In this document: positions 16,323 to 23,285 of the stretch, in pieces
Layout of the letters: every line of letters starts with the position of its first letter
How positions within the stretch are numbered: the stretch's first letter is position 1
NCBI GenBank assembly: GCA_964564695.1
Contig: CAZMCC010000003.1
Coordinates: 1 to 64,000, forward strand
Length of the DNA: 64,000 nucleotides
DNA from: CAZMCC01 sp964564695
GTDB taxonomy: Bacteria > Planctomycetota > Phycisphaerae > Phycisphaerales > UBA1924
Direction: 5' to 3'
Notes under the pieces: generated by a model
The model's input: only the letters and a program-made list of their open reading frames with translations
Databases searched by the model: none
Told to the model about the DNA's origin: nothing
Position numbers and translations under genes: made by a program

Positions 16323-17009
16323 TCACCCGCGGGCAGGGACACGTCGCAGCAGCGCCACGCCGCACGCCGCCGCGAGCAGGGCCAGGCCGAGCTCGTGGCT
16401 GCCGCAGTCGTCGGGGTCGAGCCAGCGGCACTGGCCGGTGCCCGACGGGCACGTGCAGGCCTGCTGCCAGTGGCACTGGTCGGGGGCGCAGCCGGTCGGG
16501 CTGCGTGAGCCGTCCGGGCAGGCGCAATAGCACACGAGCTGTGTGACCTGGGTTGTCGGGGGAACGACGGTCTTGTCGACGAGTTCGGCGTGGACGTGGG
16601 CGAAGTCGTACCAGCTCGTGGGGAGCTGCTCGAGCGTGGGGCCCTGGACGCGGTCGGCGTAGGCGATGACGCCGGTGTCGGAGACCGTGGCCTTGGTGAA
16701 CGTCACCTCGATCCGGTCGCTGTCGCCGAAGAGGACCATGTCGATGCTGTCGGGATTGCTGGCGTTGAAGCCGAGGGGCCCCGACCGGATGACCTTGTCG
16801 TCGAGCCGGTCGAGGATGGCGTACGTCGTCCCGAAAACGTACATGTCGACCTTGTCGCACATCTGCACCAGCCCGACGCTGGGCTTGTTGTGCTCGTCCA
16901 GCGGGAACCCGAACGCCTTGAGGCGCTCGAGTGCCGTCGGCGGCGTGGCTTGAGCGTGGGAGGAGAAGAACGAGCAGACGCAGGCGAACGCGAAGAGAGC
17001 GAGCTTCAT
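16323..17009 (-). CDS. Secreted Cys-rich protein, tandem paralog 3
   Basis: This 228-residue, more diverged member of the family has the signal peptide KLALFAFACVCSFFSSHAQA. Its domain includes ERLKAFGFPLDEHNKPSVG, DRLDDKVIRSGPLGF and WYDFAHVHAELVD. Extra Cys residues appear in VCYCACPDGSRSPTGC and QQACTCPSGTGQC. It lacks the Pro-rich repeat linker of the other two. The tail is LDPDDCGSHELGLALLAAA with an LLRR end. ATG 17009 has AAGGGTTGCCC-type sequence upstream, not a clear ribosome site. Order and divergence suggest it is the oldest copy, or that the linker was gained in the other two. Confidence 0.8.
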   Translation of the reverse strand: MKLALFAFACVCSFFSSHAQATPPTALERLKAFGFPLDEHNKPSVGLVQMCDKVDMYVFGTTYAILDRLDDKVIRSGPLGFNASNPDSIDMVLFGDSDRIEVTFTKATVSDTGVIAYADRVQGPTLEQLPTSWYDFAHVHAELVDKTVVPPTTQVTQLVCYCACPDGSRSPTGCAPDQCHWQQACTCPSGTGQCRWLDPDDCGSHELGLALLAAACGVALLRRVPARG

Positions 17010-17333
17010 GGGCAACCCTCGAGACAAGCGGTCCATCAAGACAAGGCGCAACCCGGCGCCGCCGAAGCCGGCGGCGCGAACGGGAGCGTAATTTCTGACA
17101 CACGCATTGCGAACCAAACGTTACAAGCAAACGCACAAGCCGGCGCCGTGCAGATGTGCGGCGCTGCCGTCGAGTAACCTACTTCGGGCGGGCGCGGTGT
17201 CAAGAGGGGACAATACGAATTCATCTTTGCGCACAACGACGAGGCGAATGCGCGGCGGAGTCCCACAAAAAAGGATGCGCCACCGGGCGCTGATGTCCCC
17301 CGGAGTGGGCAGAGAGGCTCGTAAAATCCAACG
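17010..17333. other. Upstream region of paralog 3
   Basis: This 324-nt stretch lies between divergent genes. It holds the paralog 3 leader, its promoter-like element and the shared block. Its layout matches 16012-16215, showing that the duplication carried the control region. No other gene is seen. Confidence 0.6.
17176..17245 (-). promoter_or_regulatory. Promoter-like element of paralog 3 with shared upstream block
   Basis: TTGACA (17203-17198), a 16-nt spacer and TAGGTT (17181-17176) on the minus strand lie about 166 nt before the ATG at 17009. The sequence between and upstream matches the paralog 2 element closely, including GAATTCATCTTTGCGCAC on the plus strand. Confidence 0.6.
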
Positions 17334-17489
17334 ATGCACACGACAAAGGCCGCCATCGCCGCCGCGACGTTCATTTTCGTGTGCCTGCTCGCGTCATGGG
17401 CCGAGTCGGCGCTCGCTCCCGGCAGCACGGCGGCGCGCCGGCAGCTGGCCGCCAAGCTGGCGGTGCAAACGGGGCCGAGGACCTGGTGA
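17334..17489 (+). CDS. Possible small secreted peptide (51 aa)
   Basis: A 51-codon frame starts MHTTKAAIAAATFIFVCLLA, a good signal-peptide shape, and continues SWAESALAPG with a short basic tail ending GPRTW. It is divergent from paralog 3. There is no strong ribosome-binding site and no family is recognised. It could equally be the remaining 5' end of a lost secreted-protein gene. Confidence 0.35.
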   Translation: MHTTKAAIAAATFIFVCLLASWAESALAPGSTAARRQLAAKLAVQTGPRTW

Positions 17490-17604
17490 AGGTGCTCGCG
17501 TGGGTAGCACTCCCCACGCGGCGCGTCATACGGATTCGGTTTGAATCGCGTGCCTCCTCGTGGAGCAGGAGTAGATTGGCCGACATCGGCCCAAAGCGGC
17601 CGAT

Positions 17605-17623
17605 CACAGGCGGGACGCCTGTG
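17605..17623. repeat. CACAGGCG-GGA-CGCCTGTG hairpin
   Basis: A perfect 8-bp stem with a GGA loop, followed by CCACT. It lies between the small peptide frame and the end of the methionine aminopeptidase gene. It has the look of a dispersed short repeat and may also end transcription of map. Confidence 0.5.
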
Positions 17624-17665
17624 CCACTCAGCGCAGGGTTCAGACCGAAGACATATCGGTCACGC

Positions 17666-18487
17666 CTAGTCGATGATGTCGGGGAGCGACTGCATCCCCT
17701 CGGTGAGGATGCGGGGACCCGTCTCGGTGACGAGCACGTCGTGCTCGTAGTGGACGCTCAGCGACCCGTCGGCGGTGTAGATCGGCCATGTGCGGGGTTC
17801 GCTCACGATCTGACCGGTACCGGCCGCGAGCATGGGCTCGACGGCCAGGAGCATCCCGGTGACGCAACGCATGGAGGACTCGGGCCAGTCGTTGTCGTGC
17901 GACGCGGGGACGTTCGACACAAACGGCCCTTCGTGGAGCTTCTGGCCGTAGCCGTGGCCGCCCAGGCCGCGGACCAGGAAGAGCTTGTGTTCGCGTTCGA
18001 CACAGGTGGAGACTTCGGCGGCCCAGTCGGCGAGCGGTGCGCCGGGGCGCAGGCGTGTGACACCGCGGGCGAGGGATTCCTTGCCGGCGGTCATGAGGCG
18101 TGTGGCGAGGGGCGAGGCCTCCTGGATGGCGTAGGTCCACCCGGCGTCGCCGATCCAGTCCTTGTGCTTGACGCCGATGTCGATCTTGAGGAGGTCGCCG
18201 CGTTGGAGCGGGCGGGTGAGGTAGGTGGCCGTGCCGTGGACGACGCACTCGTTGAGGGAGAGGCAGGCGTGCGAGGGGAAGCGGGGCATGCCGCGGGGGG
18301 CGTAGCCGATGAAGCAGGAGCGGCAGTCGAGGTCGGCGAGGGTTTTGGCGACGAGCATGTCGACCTGGGCGAGGGTCATGCCGGCTTTGACGAGCTCGAC
18401 GAGGCGCTGGTGCGTCTTCACCACGCACTGCGCGGCGGCGTACGCACGGTCGATATCGGGTCCGGAGGAGGGTCGGGAACGGATCAT
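17666..18487 (-). CDS. map: Methionine aminopeptidase, type I
   Basis: This 273-residue enzyme removes the N-terminal Met from new proteins. The five metal ligands are visible: Asp in LLKIDIGV, Asp in WIGDAGWTY, His in GGHGYGQKLHEGP, Glu in LLAVEPML and Glu near the C-terminus (HYEHDVLVTE). The substrate-pocket His in ECVVHGTA is also present. Length is normal, without the zinc-finger N-terminal extension. ATG 18487 lies 28 nt beyond the upstream AlkD-like gene on the same strand. The usual neighbours (secY, adk) are absent, so it may be an extra map copy. Confidence 0.93.
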   Translation of the reverse strand: MIRSRPSSGPDIDRAYAAAQCVVKTHQRLVELVKAGMTLAQVDMLVAKTLADLDCRSCFIGYAPRGMPRFPSHACLSLNECVVHGTATYLTRPLQRGDLLKIDIGVKHKDWIGDAGWTYAIQEASPLATRLMTAGKESLARGVTRLRPGAPLADWAAEVSTCVEREHKLFLVRGLGGHGYGQKLHEGPFVSNVPASHDNDWPESSMRCVTGMLLAVEPMLAAGTGQIVSEPRTWPIYTADGSLSVHYEHDVLVTETGPRILTEGMQSLPDIID

Positions 18488-18515
18488 GGGGGGGATGGTA
18501 GGAACGGAGGGGGAT

Positions 18516-19283
18516 CTAGCGGCTCAGGTCTCTCACGGCGTCCTTTCCGATCCAGCGGGCGGAAGCGACTTCGGACGCCGCCAGTTCCTTCGCGAGGGCG
18601 AGGCACTTGGCCCGTATCCCGGGACGGCGTCCCATCGAGCGCAGGGCCCAGCTCACGCCCTTCTTCACGAAGTTCCGGTCGTCGTCGGCCGCGCCTCGGA
18701 TGAGGTCGAGCCGCTCGAGCAGCGGCGCGTCGGGAAGCTTCTTGTCGTGCAGCGCGATGCTCGCGAGCAGGGCGAACGCGCCCCGCTTGACGAACTCGTC
18801 CTTCGTGCTGTTGCGCACGGCCCAGCGGTCGACGCGCCCCAGCGCGAGGGCGCGAGTGGGGGGGTCGACCTTGTCGAAGAGGTGGAAGCAGGCGTGGTCG
18901 CAGATGGCCCAGTTGTCGAAATCGCGGGCCCAGGCGTCCATCTGGCGGGCCGTGACGAGCGACGGCTCGTCGACGAAGCACGCGAGCATGCGGGCGTCGT
19001 AGAACTCGTGGTCCCAGAGGGCCTGGGCGAGGTCGTGGTTGTAGCGCCGGTCGTCGTCGGACTTCGCCTTGACTCGCAACGCCTTGGCGAGGGTGTTGAG
19101 GTTGGAGACCCGGACGCCCAGGGCGTTGTCGGAGTGGATGCCGTAGCGCGGGCCCATCTCGGCCCGGATCTTCGGGTCGGCGAGCTTCTTGAGGGAGGCG
19201 ATCGCGTCGGACGCGACCGCGCGCGGATCGCGCGGCGTGTGAGCGGGTCGGGACGGCAGTTTCTTCTTCGTTGGCGTCGGCAC
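18516..19283 (-). CDS. DNA alkylation repair (AlkD-like) HEAT-repeat protein
   Basis: This 255-residue all-helical protein resembles the AlkC/AlkD DNA alkylation repair family, which removes alkylated bases by HEAT-like repeats. Typical segments are RYGIHSDNALGVRVSNLNTLAK, ALWDHEFYDARMLACFV, and DNWAICDHACFHLFDK (the W-D-C region conserved in the family), with KRGAFALLASIALHDK further on. The first 25 residues are basic and flexible. ATG 19283 is the natural start. The gene lies between map and a tandem SRPBCC gene on the same strand. Confidence 0.8.
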   Translation of the reverse strand: MPTPTKKKLPSRPAHTPRDPRAVASDAIASLKKLADPKIRAEMGPRYGIHSDNALGVRVSNLNTLAKALRVKAKSDDDRRYNHDLAQALWDHEFYDARMLACFVDEPSLVTARQMDAWARDFDNWAICDHACFHLFDKVDPPTRALALGRVDRWAVRNSTKDEFVKRGAFALLASIALHDKKLPDAPLLERLDLIRGAADDDRNFVKKGVSWALRSMGRRPGIRAKCLALAKELAASEVASARWIGKDAVRDLSR

Positions 19284-19317
19284 GGCGTTCAGAATACCGA
19301 AGGTCGCAGCGCCGTGC

Positions 19318-20376
19318 TCAGCAGCGGTCCCACAGAATTTCCGTGAGCCTTTCCAAGGTCCCGTCCCAGCCCCGGTTCATCGACCCATGGCCGGCGGCGA
19401 ACACACGCCGCTCTTCCGCGGTCGCGTTGATCGGTTCCGAGCGGAGGTGCACGACGGTGCCGCCCCCCTTGCCGGCGTGGTCGGCGAAGGTGATCGTGTA
19501 GAGCGTTTCCAGGGGCCACTTGGGGTCGAAGCAGGAGCGGACGGTCTTGCCGGCGGCGTCAGCGAACGACACGACAAAGACCAGGCGGTCCGGGCGGGCG
19601 ACCTCGCGGATGTTCCACAGGCCCCAGTGCTCGCCGGCGTCGGTGGTGGAGCGCATGGCGAAGTGGAACGTGCCGCCCGGGCGCAGATCGAGGGAACTCT
19701 TCACGATGGTCGTGCCTTTGGGCCCGAACCAGCGGGTGAGCAGGTCGTGCTCGGTCCACGCTCGCCAGGTGAGGTCGCGCGGGGCGTTGAAGACGCGGGA
19801 GAGGGTGAAGGGGACGTCGTCGTTTGCGTGGGGGTCGGCGTGGGGGTCGGCGCCGGCCTGCAGCACGTTGTCGAGGTGCTCGGCGAGCCGGGCGAGGGTC
19901 TGCTTGGTGCCCTCGTCGGCGCCGTATTCCTTGATGACGAAGTCGCGCTGCTGCCTTGAAGGGAAGACCATGGAGAGAGTGACGCTGGTGCGGTCGCTCT
20001 GCGGACCGGCGGGCTCGAAGGTGGCGGTGACGGTGAAGCTGACGGGCTCGAGTTTGCCCCCATCGGTCTCGGCCTTGGTGTCGCCGGCGTGCTTGTAGAC
20101 GAGGCGCTCGGGCTCACAGACCTCGAGGTACGTGACGAGGTTCTCGTAGTCCGTGCCGTCGGGGCCGTGCATAGTGAAGCGCCACGTGCCCTCGGGGCGG
20201 ATGTTCATGGCGGCGGTCGTGGTCGTGAAGCCCAGCGGCCCCCACCAGCGGGCGAGCTGGGCGGGGTCGGTCCAGGCCTTCCAGACGAGCTCGCGCGGGG
20301 CGGCGAACGTGCGGGTGACGCGGATCTCGGTCTCGGAGGGGAGGGACAGTACCGCGGCGGCGCTGGTGGAGGTCAT
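19318..20376 (-). CDS. Tandem double SRPBCC (AHSA1-like) domain protein
   Basis: This 352-residue protein is two Aha1-like SRPBCC domains in one chain. Each half opens with the same pattern: RTFAAPRELVWKAWTDPAQL at about residue 22 and RVFNAPRDLTWRAWTEHDLL at about residue 195, followed by RWWGP or RWFGP. SRPBCC domains are ligand-binding cups. Single-domain relatives are usually encoded beside ArsR regulators, as at 20544 and 21785 here. Control is visible: two palindromic operators overlap its promoter (20407-20461) and match the site in front of the ArsR gene at 22330. Ligand unknown. Confidence 0.85.
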   Translation of the reverse strand: MTSTSAAAVLSLPSETEIRVTRTFAAPRELVWKAWTDPAQLARWWGPLGFTTTTAAMNIRPEGTWRFTMHGPDGTDYENLVTYLEVCEPERLVYKHAGDTKAETDGGKLEPVSFTVTATFEPAGPQSDRTSVTLSMVFPSRQQRDFVIKEYGADEGTKQTLARLAEHLDNVLQAGADPHADPHANDDVPFTLSRVFNAPRDLTWRAWTEHDLLTRWFGPKGTTIVKSSLDLRPGGTFHFAMRSTTDAGEHWGLWNIREVARPDRLVFVVSFADAAGKTVRSCFDPKWPLETLYTITFADHAGKGGGTVVHLRSEPINATAEERRVFAAGHGSMNRGWDGTLERLTEILWDRC

Positions 20377-20406
20377 GGTGCGGGGTCTCCGGCGTGGCGC
20401 TAAAAG

Positions 20407-20461
20407 TGAACCAACTGGTTGAGCATATCGGCGGGCTCGATATCGTCAACCAAATGGTTGA
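20407..20461 (-). promoter_or_regulatory. Promoter with two ArsR-type operators
   Basis: On the minus strand TTGACG (20449-20444), a 16-nt spacer and TATGCT (20427-20422) lie ahead of the double-SRPBCC gene. Palindrome TCAACC-N4-GGTTGA covers the -35 box (20446-20461), and TGAACC-N4-GGTTGA covers the -10 and start (20407-20422). Their centres are 39 nt apart. The same palindrome overlaps the promoter of the ArsR gene at 22330-22710. Confidence 0.75.
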
Positions 20462-20510
20462 ATAAATCTGACGGGCATGCCCGGGGAGTGTCGAGATTTC
20501 CGCCCGCGGC

Positions 20511-20538
20511 TTGACATATACCTATATTGGGATATATT
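20511..20538 (+). promoter_or_regulatory. Promoter of ArsR-SRPBCC operon, likely leaderless
   Basis: TTGACA (20511-20516), a 16-nt spacer and TATATT (20533-20538) end 5 nt before the ATG at 20544, so transcription should start at or next to the start codon. The AT-rich spacer carries an imperfect dyad (ATATACC...GGGATATAT) that could bind the ArsR protein. Confidence 0.7.
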
Positions 20539-20543
20539 ACCCC

Positions 20544-20915
20544 ATGCCCCCTGTCTCCGCCACCGCTGACGCGTTTTCCGCTATCGCCGACCCGGGACGC
20601 CGCCAGCTCCTGGGGGCCCTCGCCGGGGCGGAGCGGAGTGTCGGCGACATCGGGCGGGCCCTGGCGTGGCCGCAGCCCCGGGTGTCGAAGCACCTGGGCG
20701 TGCTGCGCCGCACGGGGCTGGTGCGGGTGCGGCGCGAGGGGAAGAAGAGCATGTACAGCGTGAACGCGCAGGAGCTCAAGGGCGTGCACGACTGGGTCAC
20801 GATGTTTGAGCGCTTCTGGGATCACCATCTCGACCGCGTGAAGCAGCGTGCCGAGGGCACGGCCCGCGCGGCGACGGACCACACCATCAACAAGCCCAAG
20901 GGGACAACACCATGA
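20544..20915 (+). CDS. ArsR-family transcriptional regulator (SRPBCC-linked)
   Basis: This 123-residue winged-helix repressor has SAIADPGRRQLLGALAGAER at the N-terminus, recognition helix PQPRVSKHLGVLRRTGLVRV and wing REGKKSMYSVN. No metal-binding Cys pair of the ArsR/SmtB type is visible. The C-terminal segment DHHLDRVKQ is typical of ArsR proteins encoded with SRPBCC genes. ATG 20544 sits just after a strong -10 box. The SRPBCC gene overlaps by 4 nt (ATGA). It probably represses its own operon through the dyad in its promoter. Confidence 0.88.
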   Translation: MPPVSATADAFSAIADPGRRQLLGALAGAERSVGDIGRALAWPQPRVSKHLGVLRRTGLVRVRREGKKSMYSVNAQELKGVHDWVTMFERFWDHHLDRVKQRAEGTARAATDHTINKPKGTTP

Positions 20916-21448
20916 CGAGGACAGCGAATTCGACCCCCGCCGCCGGGCCGGCCCCGGCGCCCGCGCCGGTCTTTCCAACCACGGTCCAGACCGTCGACAT
21001 CCACCGCGAGATCGAGATCGCGGCGCCGGTCGAGGTGGCCTTCGCGAGCGTGCTCGAAGAGAACGGCCCCGGCGGCCAGCAATACGACGGCTCCCCCTTC
21101 CCGCGCGTGCTCGAAGCCTGGCCCGGCGGGCGCTGGTTCCGCGACCTGGGTGTCGTGGGGGGCAACAACGCGGGGCACCTGTGGGGCCACGTGCAGGTGA
21201 TCAAGCCGCCGACGCTGCTGGAGATCACCGGGCCGATGTTCATGTCGTACCCGGCGGTGAACTTCATTCAATACCGGCTGACGGCGTCGGGTGGGGGGGG
21301 ACAGGGCACGAAGCTCACGCTCGTGCACCGGGCGATGGGGCTGATCCCGGCGGATCACGCGACCGGCGTGGTGAAGGGGTGGGAGTTCATCATGAAGCGG
21401 ATTTCGGAGAGGGCGAGCGGGGAGCCGGTGACGCAGCGCGGCGGGTAA
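20912..21448 (+). CDS. SRPBCC domain protein
   Basis: This 178-residue single-domain SRPBCC protein is translated with the ArsR gene through an ATGA overlap. After a low-complexity Ala/Pro start it has IHREIEIAAPVEVAFASVLE, PFPRVLEAWPGGRWFRDLG and HVQVIKPPTLLEITGPMFM, typical of the ligand-binding fold. It is likely the effector or target of the upstream ArsR protein. No catalytic residues can be assigned. Confidence 0.85.
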   Translation: MTRTANSTPAAGPAPAPAPVFPTTVQTVDIHREIEIAAPVEVAFASVLEENGPGGQQYDGSPFPRVLEAWPGGRWFRDLGVVGGNNAGHLWGHVQVIKPPTLLEITGPMFMSYPAVNFIQYRLTASGGGGQGTKLTLVHRAMGLIPADHATGVVKGWEFIMKRISERASGEPVTQRGG

Positions 21449-21487
21449 TCTGTTCGCGTATGGATGGTCGCCGGCGCGCCTTTGGAA

Positions 21488-21665
21488 CATCAGAAGGCAG
21501 GTACGCAGAGGACGCGGAGTAGCGCGGAGGAACGCAGAGAGGAAGACCTCCGCGCGCTGCAACGAAGAACGCCGCCGACGAAGTGCCGCAATCCAAGTCC
21601 TTCTGTTTCCTGCCTTGCTCCGCGTTCCTCCGCGCTTCTTTGCGTCCTTCGCGTGCGGCCTTTGC
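21488..21665. repeat. CGCAGAGG/CTCCGCG interspersed repeat
   Basis: The stretch has two inverted parts: GCAGAGGACGCGGAGTAGC and GGAGGAACGCAGAGAGG, then GCTCCGCGTTCCTCCGCGC and TTTGCGTCCTTCGCG. A related array is at 30717-30860. The two halves can fold on each other. No gene is supported in 21449-21784. Confidence 0.7.
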
Positions 21666-21699
21666 CTTGCCCGTCCCGGGTTCGGATGAGACCGAGACG

Positions 21700-21739
21700 A
21701 GAAACGAAAGCAGGCCCGAGCAACGGGGCTCGGGCCTGC
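21700..21739 (-). terminator. Intrinsic terminator of the minus-strand SRPBCC gene
   Basis: GCAGGCCCGAGC at 21710-21721 pairs perfectly with GCTCGGGCCTGC at 21728-21739. Read on the minus strand, the stem is followed by TTTCGTTTCTCGT, a T-rich tail. It lies 46 nt after the stop of the gene at 21785-22288. Confidence 0.65.
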
Positions 21740-21762
21740 ACGGGATACGGGGAGGAATACGC

Positions 21763-21787
21763 CGCTCGCTTGCGCTCGCGGCTCTTA
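21763..21787 (-). repeat. GAGCCGCGAGCGC repeat starting at a stop codon
   Basis: On the minus strand it begins at the TAA stop of the SRPBCC gene and reads TAAGAGCCGCGAGCGCAAGC. It is identical over 25 nt to 7711-7735. Confidence 0.75.
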
Positions 21788-22288
21788 CTTGATGCCGCCG
21801 CCGGCCAGCATCTGGTCGAGCTGGTCGTACCCGATGTTCATTCCGGTTTCCATGCCGGAGGCGAGGGCGCCGTCGCGGGCCTGCTTGGTGCTGTAGGTGC
21901 ACGTGATGGTCATGATCGTCGTGCCGCCGCTGCGCTTGAAGGCGAGCGAGCACATGGCGGGGTCCATGGGCTGGCAGCCCATCTCGAACGTCTCGGTGCG
22001 GGTGAGGTGGTCGAGGGGGACGACCTCGCGGTAGGTGCCGTGCATGGCCATGGCGAGCTTGCCGTCGGGCCCGTTCCATTCCCAGCGGTACGACCCGCCG
22101 ACGCGGATGTCCTCATCGCAGCGGGACATGGTCCAACCGGGCGGGTTGAAGAGCCACTTGCGGAGAAACTCCGGGGTGGTCATGGCCTTCCAGACGAGCT
22201 CGACGGGGGCGTCGAACGAGCGGGTCATGACGATCTGGGTGTCGGTGGGCGTGGCGATGCTGAGCTTCTTCTGCGTGCTGACGGTCAT
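21785..22288 (-). CDS. SRPBCC (AHSA1-like) domain protein
   Basis: This 167-residue Aha1-like SRPBCC protein has TRSFDAPVELVWKAMTTPEF, LRKWLFNPPGWTMSRC, VGGSYRWEWNGPDG and the C-terminal GMETGMNIGYDQLDQML. These are hallmarks of the ArsR-linked subfamily. The ArsR gene lies 41 nt upstream on the same strand, so the two form an operon. It probably binds a small hydrophobic ligand. The natural start is ATG 22288. Confidence 0.88.
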   Translation of the reverse strand: MTVSTQKKLSIATPTDTQIVMTRSFDAPVELVWKAMTTPEFLRKWLFNPPGWTMSRCDEDIRVGGSYRWEWNGPDGKLAMAMHGTYREVVPLDHLTRTETFEMGCQPMDPAMCSLAFKRSGGTTIMTITCTYSTKQARDGALASGMETGMNIGYDQLDQMLAGGGIK

Positions 22289-22329
22289 CGGGGTCTCCTC
22301 AAGGGTTTATGGGGGTGGAGGGGGACGGG

Positions 22330-22710
22330 TCAGGGTGTTGGCTTGCGCGGGTCCGCGCCGCTCTGCGGTTTGTGCTGCGCTTTCAGTTCCTCGAGCACGG
22401 CGTCGAGCCGCTCGAAGGTCGATTCCCAGTGCTTGCGGTAGCCGTCGAGCCACGAGCTGACGTCCCCGAGCGGGTCGCCGTGGAGGCGGCAGATGTGGGT
22501 GCGCCCGACGATGCGGCGCCGGACGAGGCGTGCCTTCTCGAGCACGCGCACGTGCTTGGACGCGGCCGGGAACGACATCTTGAGCGGCGCCGAGAGTTCG
22601 CTCAGGTTCCGTTCCCCCGTTTCGGAGAGCTGGCGGAGCATCGAACGCCGCGCGGGGTGCGAAAGGGCGTGGAAAACGCGGTCGAGCGTGGGCGAGCGAT
22701 CTTGAACCAT
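22330..22710 (-). CDS. ArsR-family transcriptional regulator (SRPBCC-linked)
   Basis: This 126-residue winged-helix protein has RVFHALSHPARRSMLRQLSE, NLSELSAPLKMSFPAASKHV as recognition region and RRRIVGRTHICRLHGDP as wing. It precedes an SRPBCC gene by 41 nt. ATG 22710 is chosen because a perfect sigma70-type promoter ends 7 nt upstream, leaving no room for a leader. Palindrome TCAACC-AAGA-GGTTGA overlaps the -35 box, so autorepression is likely. The same site occurs twice before the double-SRPBCC gene at 19318-20376, making that a likely second target. Confidence 0.9.
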   Translation of the reverse strand: MVQDRSPTLDRVFHALSHPARRSMLRQLSETGERNLSELSAPLKMSFPAASKHVRVLEKARLVRRRIVGRTHICRLHGDPLGDVSSWLDGYRKHWESTFERLDAVLEELKAQHKPQSGADPRKPTP

Positions 22711-22717
22711 CGGGTTT

Positions 22718-22758
22718 AGTATACGGCGGGGGTGGGGGATTGTCAACCAAGAGGTTGA
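22718..22758 (-). promoter_or_regulatory. Promoter and operator of the ArsR-SRPBCC operon
   Basis: TTGACA (22746-22741), a 17-nt spacer and TATACT (22723-22718) on the minus strand lie 7 nt before ATG 22710, predicting a leaderless mRNA. The perfect 6-4-6 palindrome TCAACCAAGAGGTTGA at 22743-22758 overlaps the -35 box. Confidence 0.85.
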
Positions 22759-22766
22759 GGAAAGGG

Positions 22767-22822
22767 GTCGGGGATCAGGGATCAGGGGCTAGGGACTGGG
22801 GACTAGGGACTAGGGGCTGGGG
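22767..22822 (+). repeat. GGGACTAGGG-type degenerate tandem repeat
   Basis: Roughly eight short units such as GGGGATCAGG, GGGACTAGG and GGGGCTAGG follow one another without interruption. Non-coding; lies between the ArsR promoter and the next plus-strand gene. Confidence 0.65.
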
Positions 22823-22835
22823 AGCGCGGGTTACG

Positions 22836-23270
22836 ATGGGTCGCATGAGTGCCTTGCGGCGAAGCGGTGAAGACCGACGGCGGGACGAGGCGTGGGCGAC
22901 GGCGTTGCAGCACGCGTTCGACTGCATGTTGTCGGAGGACGACGGTCGGGCCCGCCCGCGGCCGCGAGTGCTCGCCGTGAGCCCCAACGGGTTGGAAGTC
23001 GAGATCGAACTGCGGTGGTTGAACAGCCAGCGATACTGCTGCGCCGAGCGCGGATGCTTCCTCGCGACCGACAGCCGGGCGTGGTGGGCGACGTTCCGCG
23101 AGGCGCTCACGGAAGTGAACGACCGCGAGCCGGCGCCACTTTCGGTGCGAGTGCTCGGCGTGGTCGAAGACGGCGTGCTCCTCACGTACCTCGAGCAGGT
23201 CGGATTGCCAGCCCAATCGCGGGCTTACGTCTACGGCCCCGCCGAGGACCACGAGCGCGACGCCAGGTAG
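22836..23270 (+). CDS. Hypothetical protein (144 aa)
   Basis: No family is recognised. The frame from ATG 22836 (an alternative ATG at 22845 removes three residues) encodes a mixed alpha/beta protein with PNGLEVEIELRWLNSQRYCC and SRAWWATFREALTEVNDRE. Two adjacent Cys (YCCAERGCF) could bind metal or be buried. The upstream part of the open frame runs through tandem repeats and is excluded. It lies convergent to pnkp, whose stop is 16 nt away. Confidence 0.55.
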   Translation: MGRMSALRRSGEDRRRDEAWATALQHAFDCMLSEDDGRARPRPRVLAVSPNGLEVEIELRWLNSQRYCCAERGCFLATDSRAWWATFREALTEVNDREPAPLSVRVLGVVEDGVLLTYLEQVGLPAQSRAYVYGPAEDHERDAR

Positions 23271-23285
23271 CCCCAGAGGGTTGAT

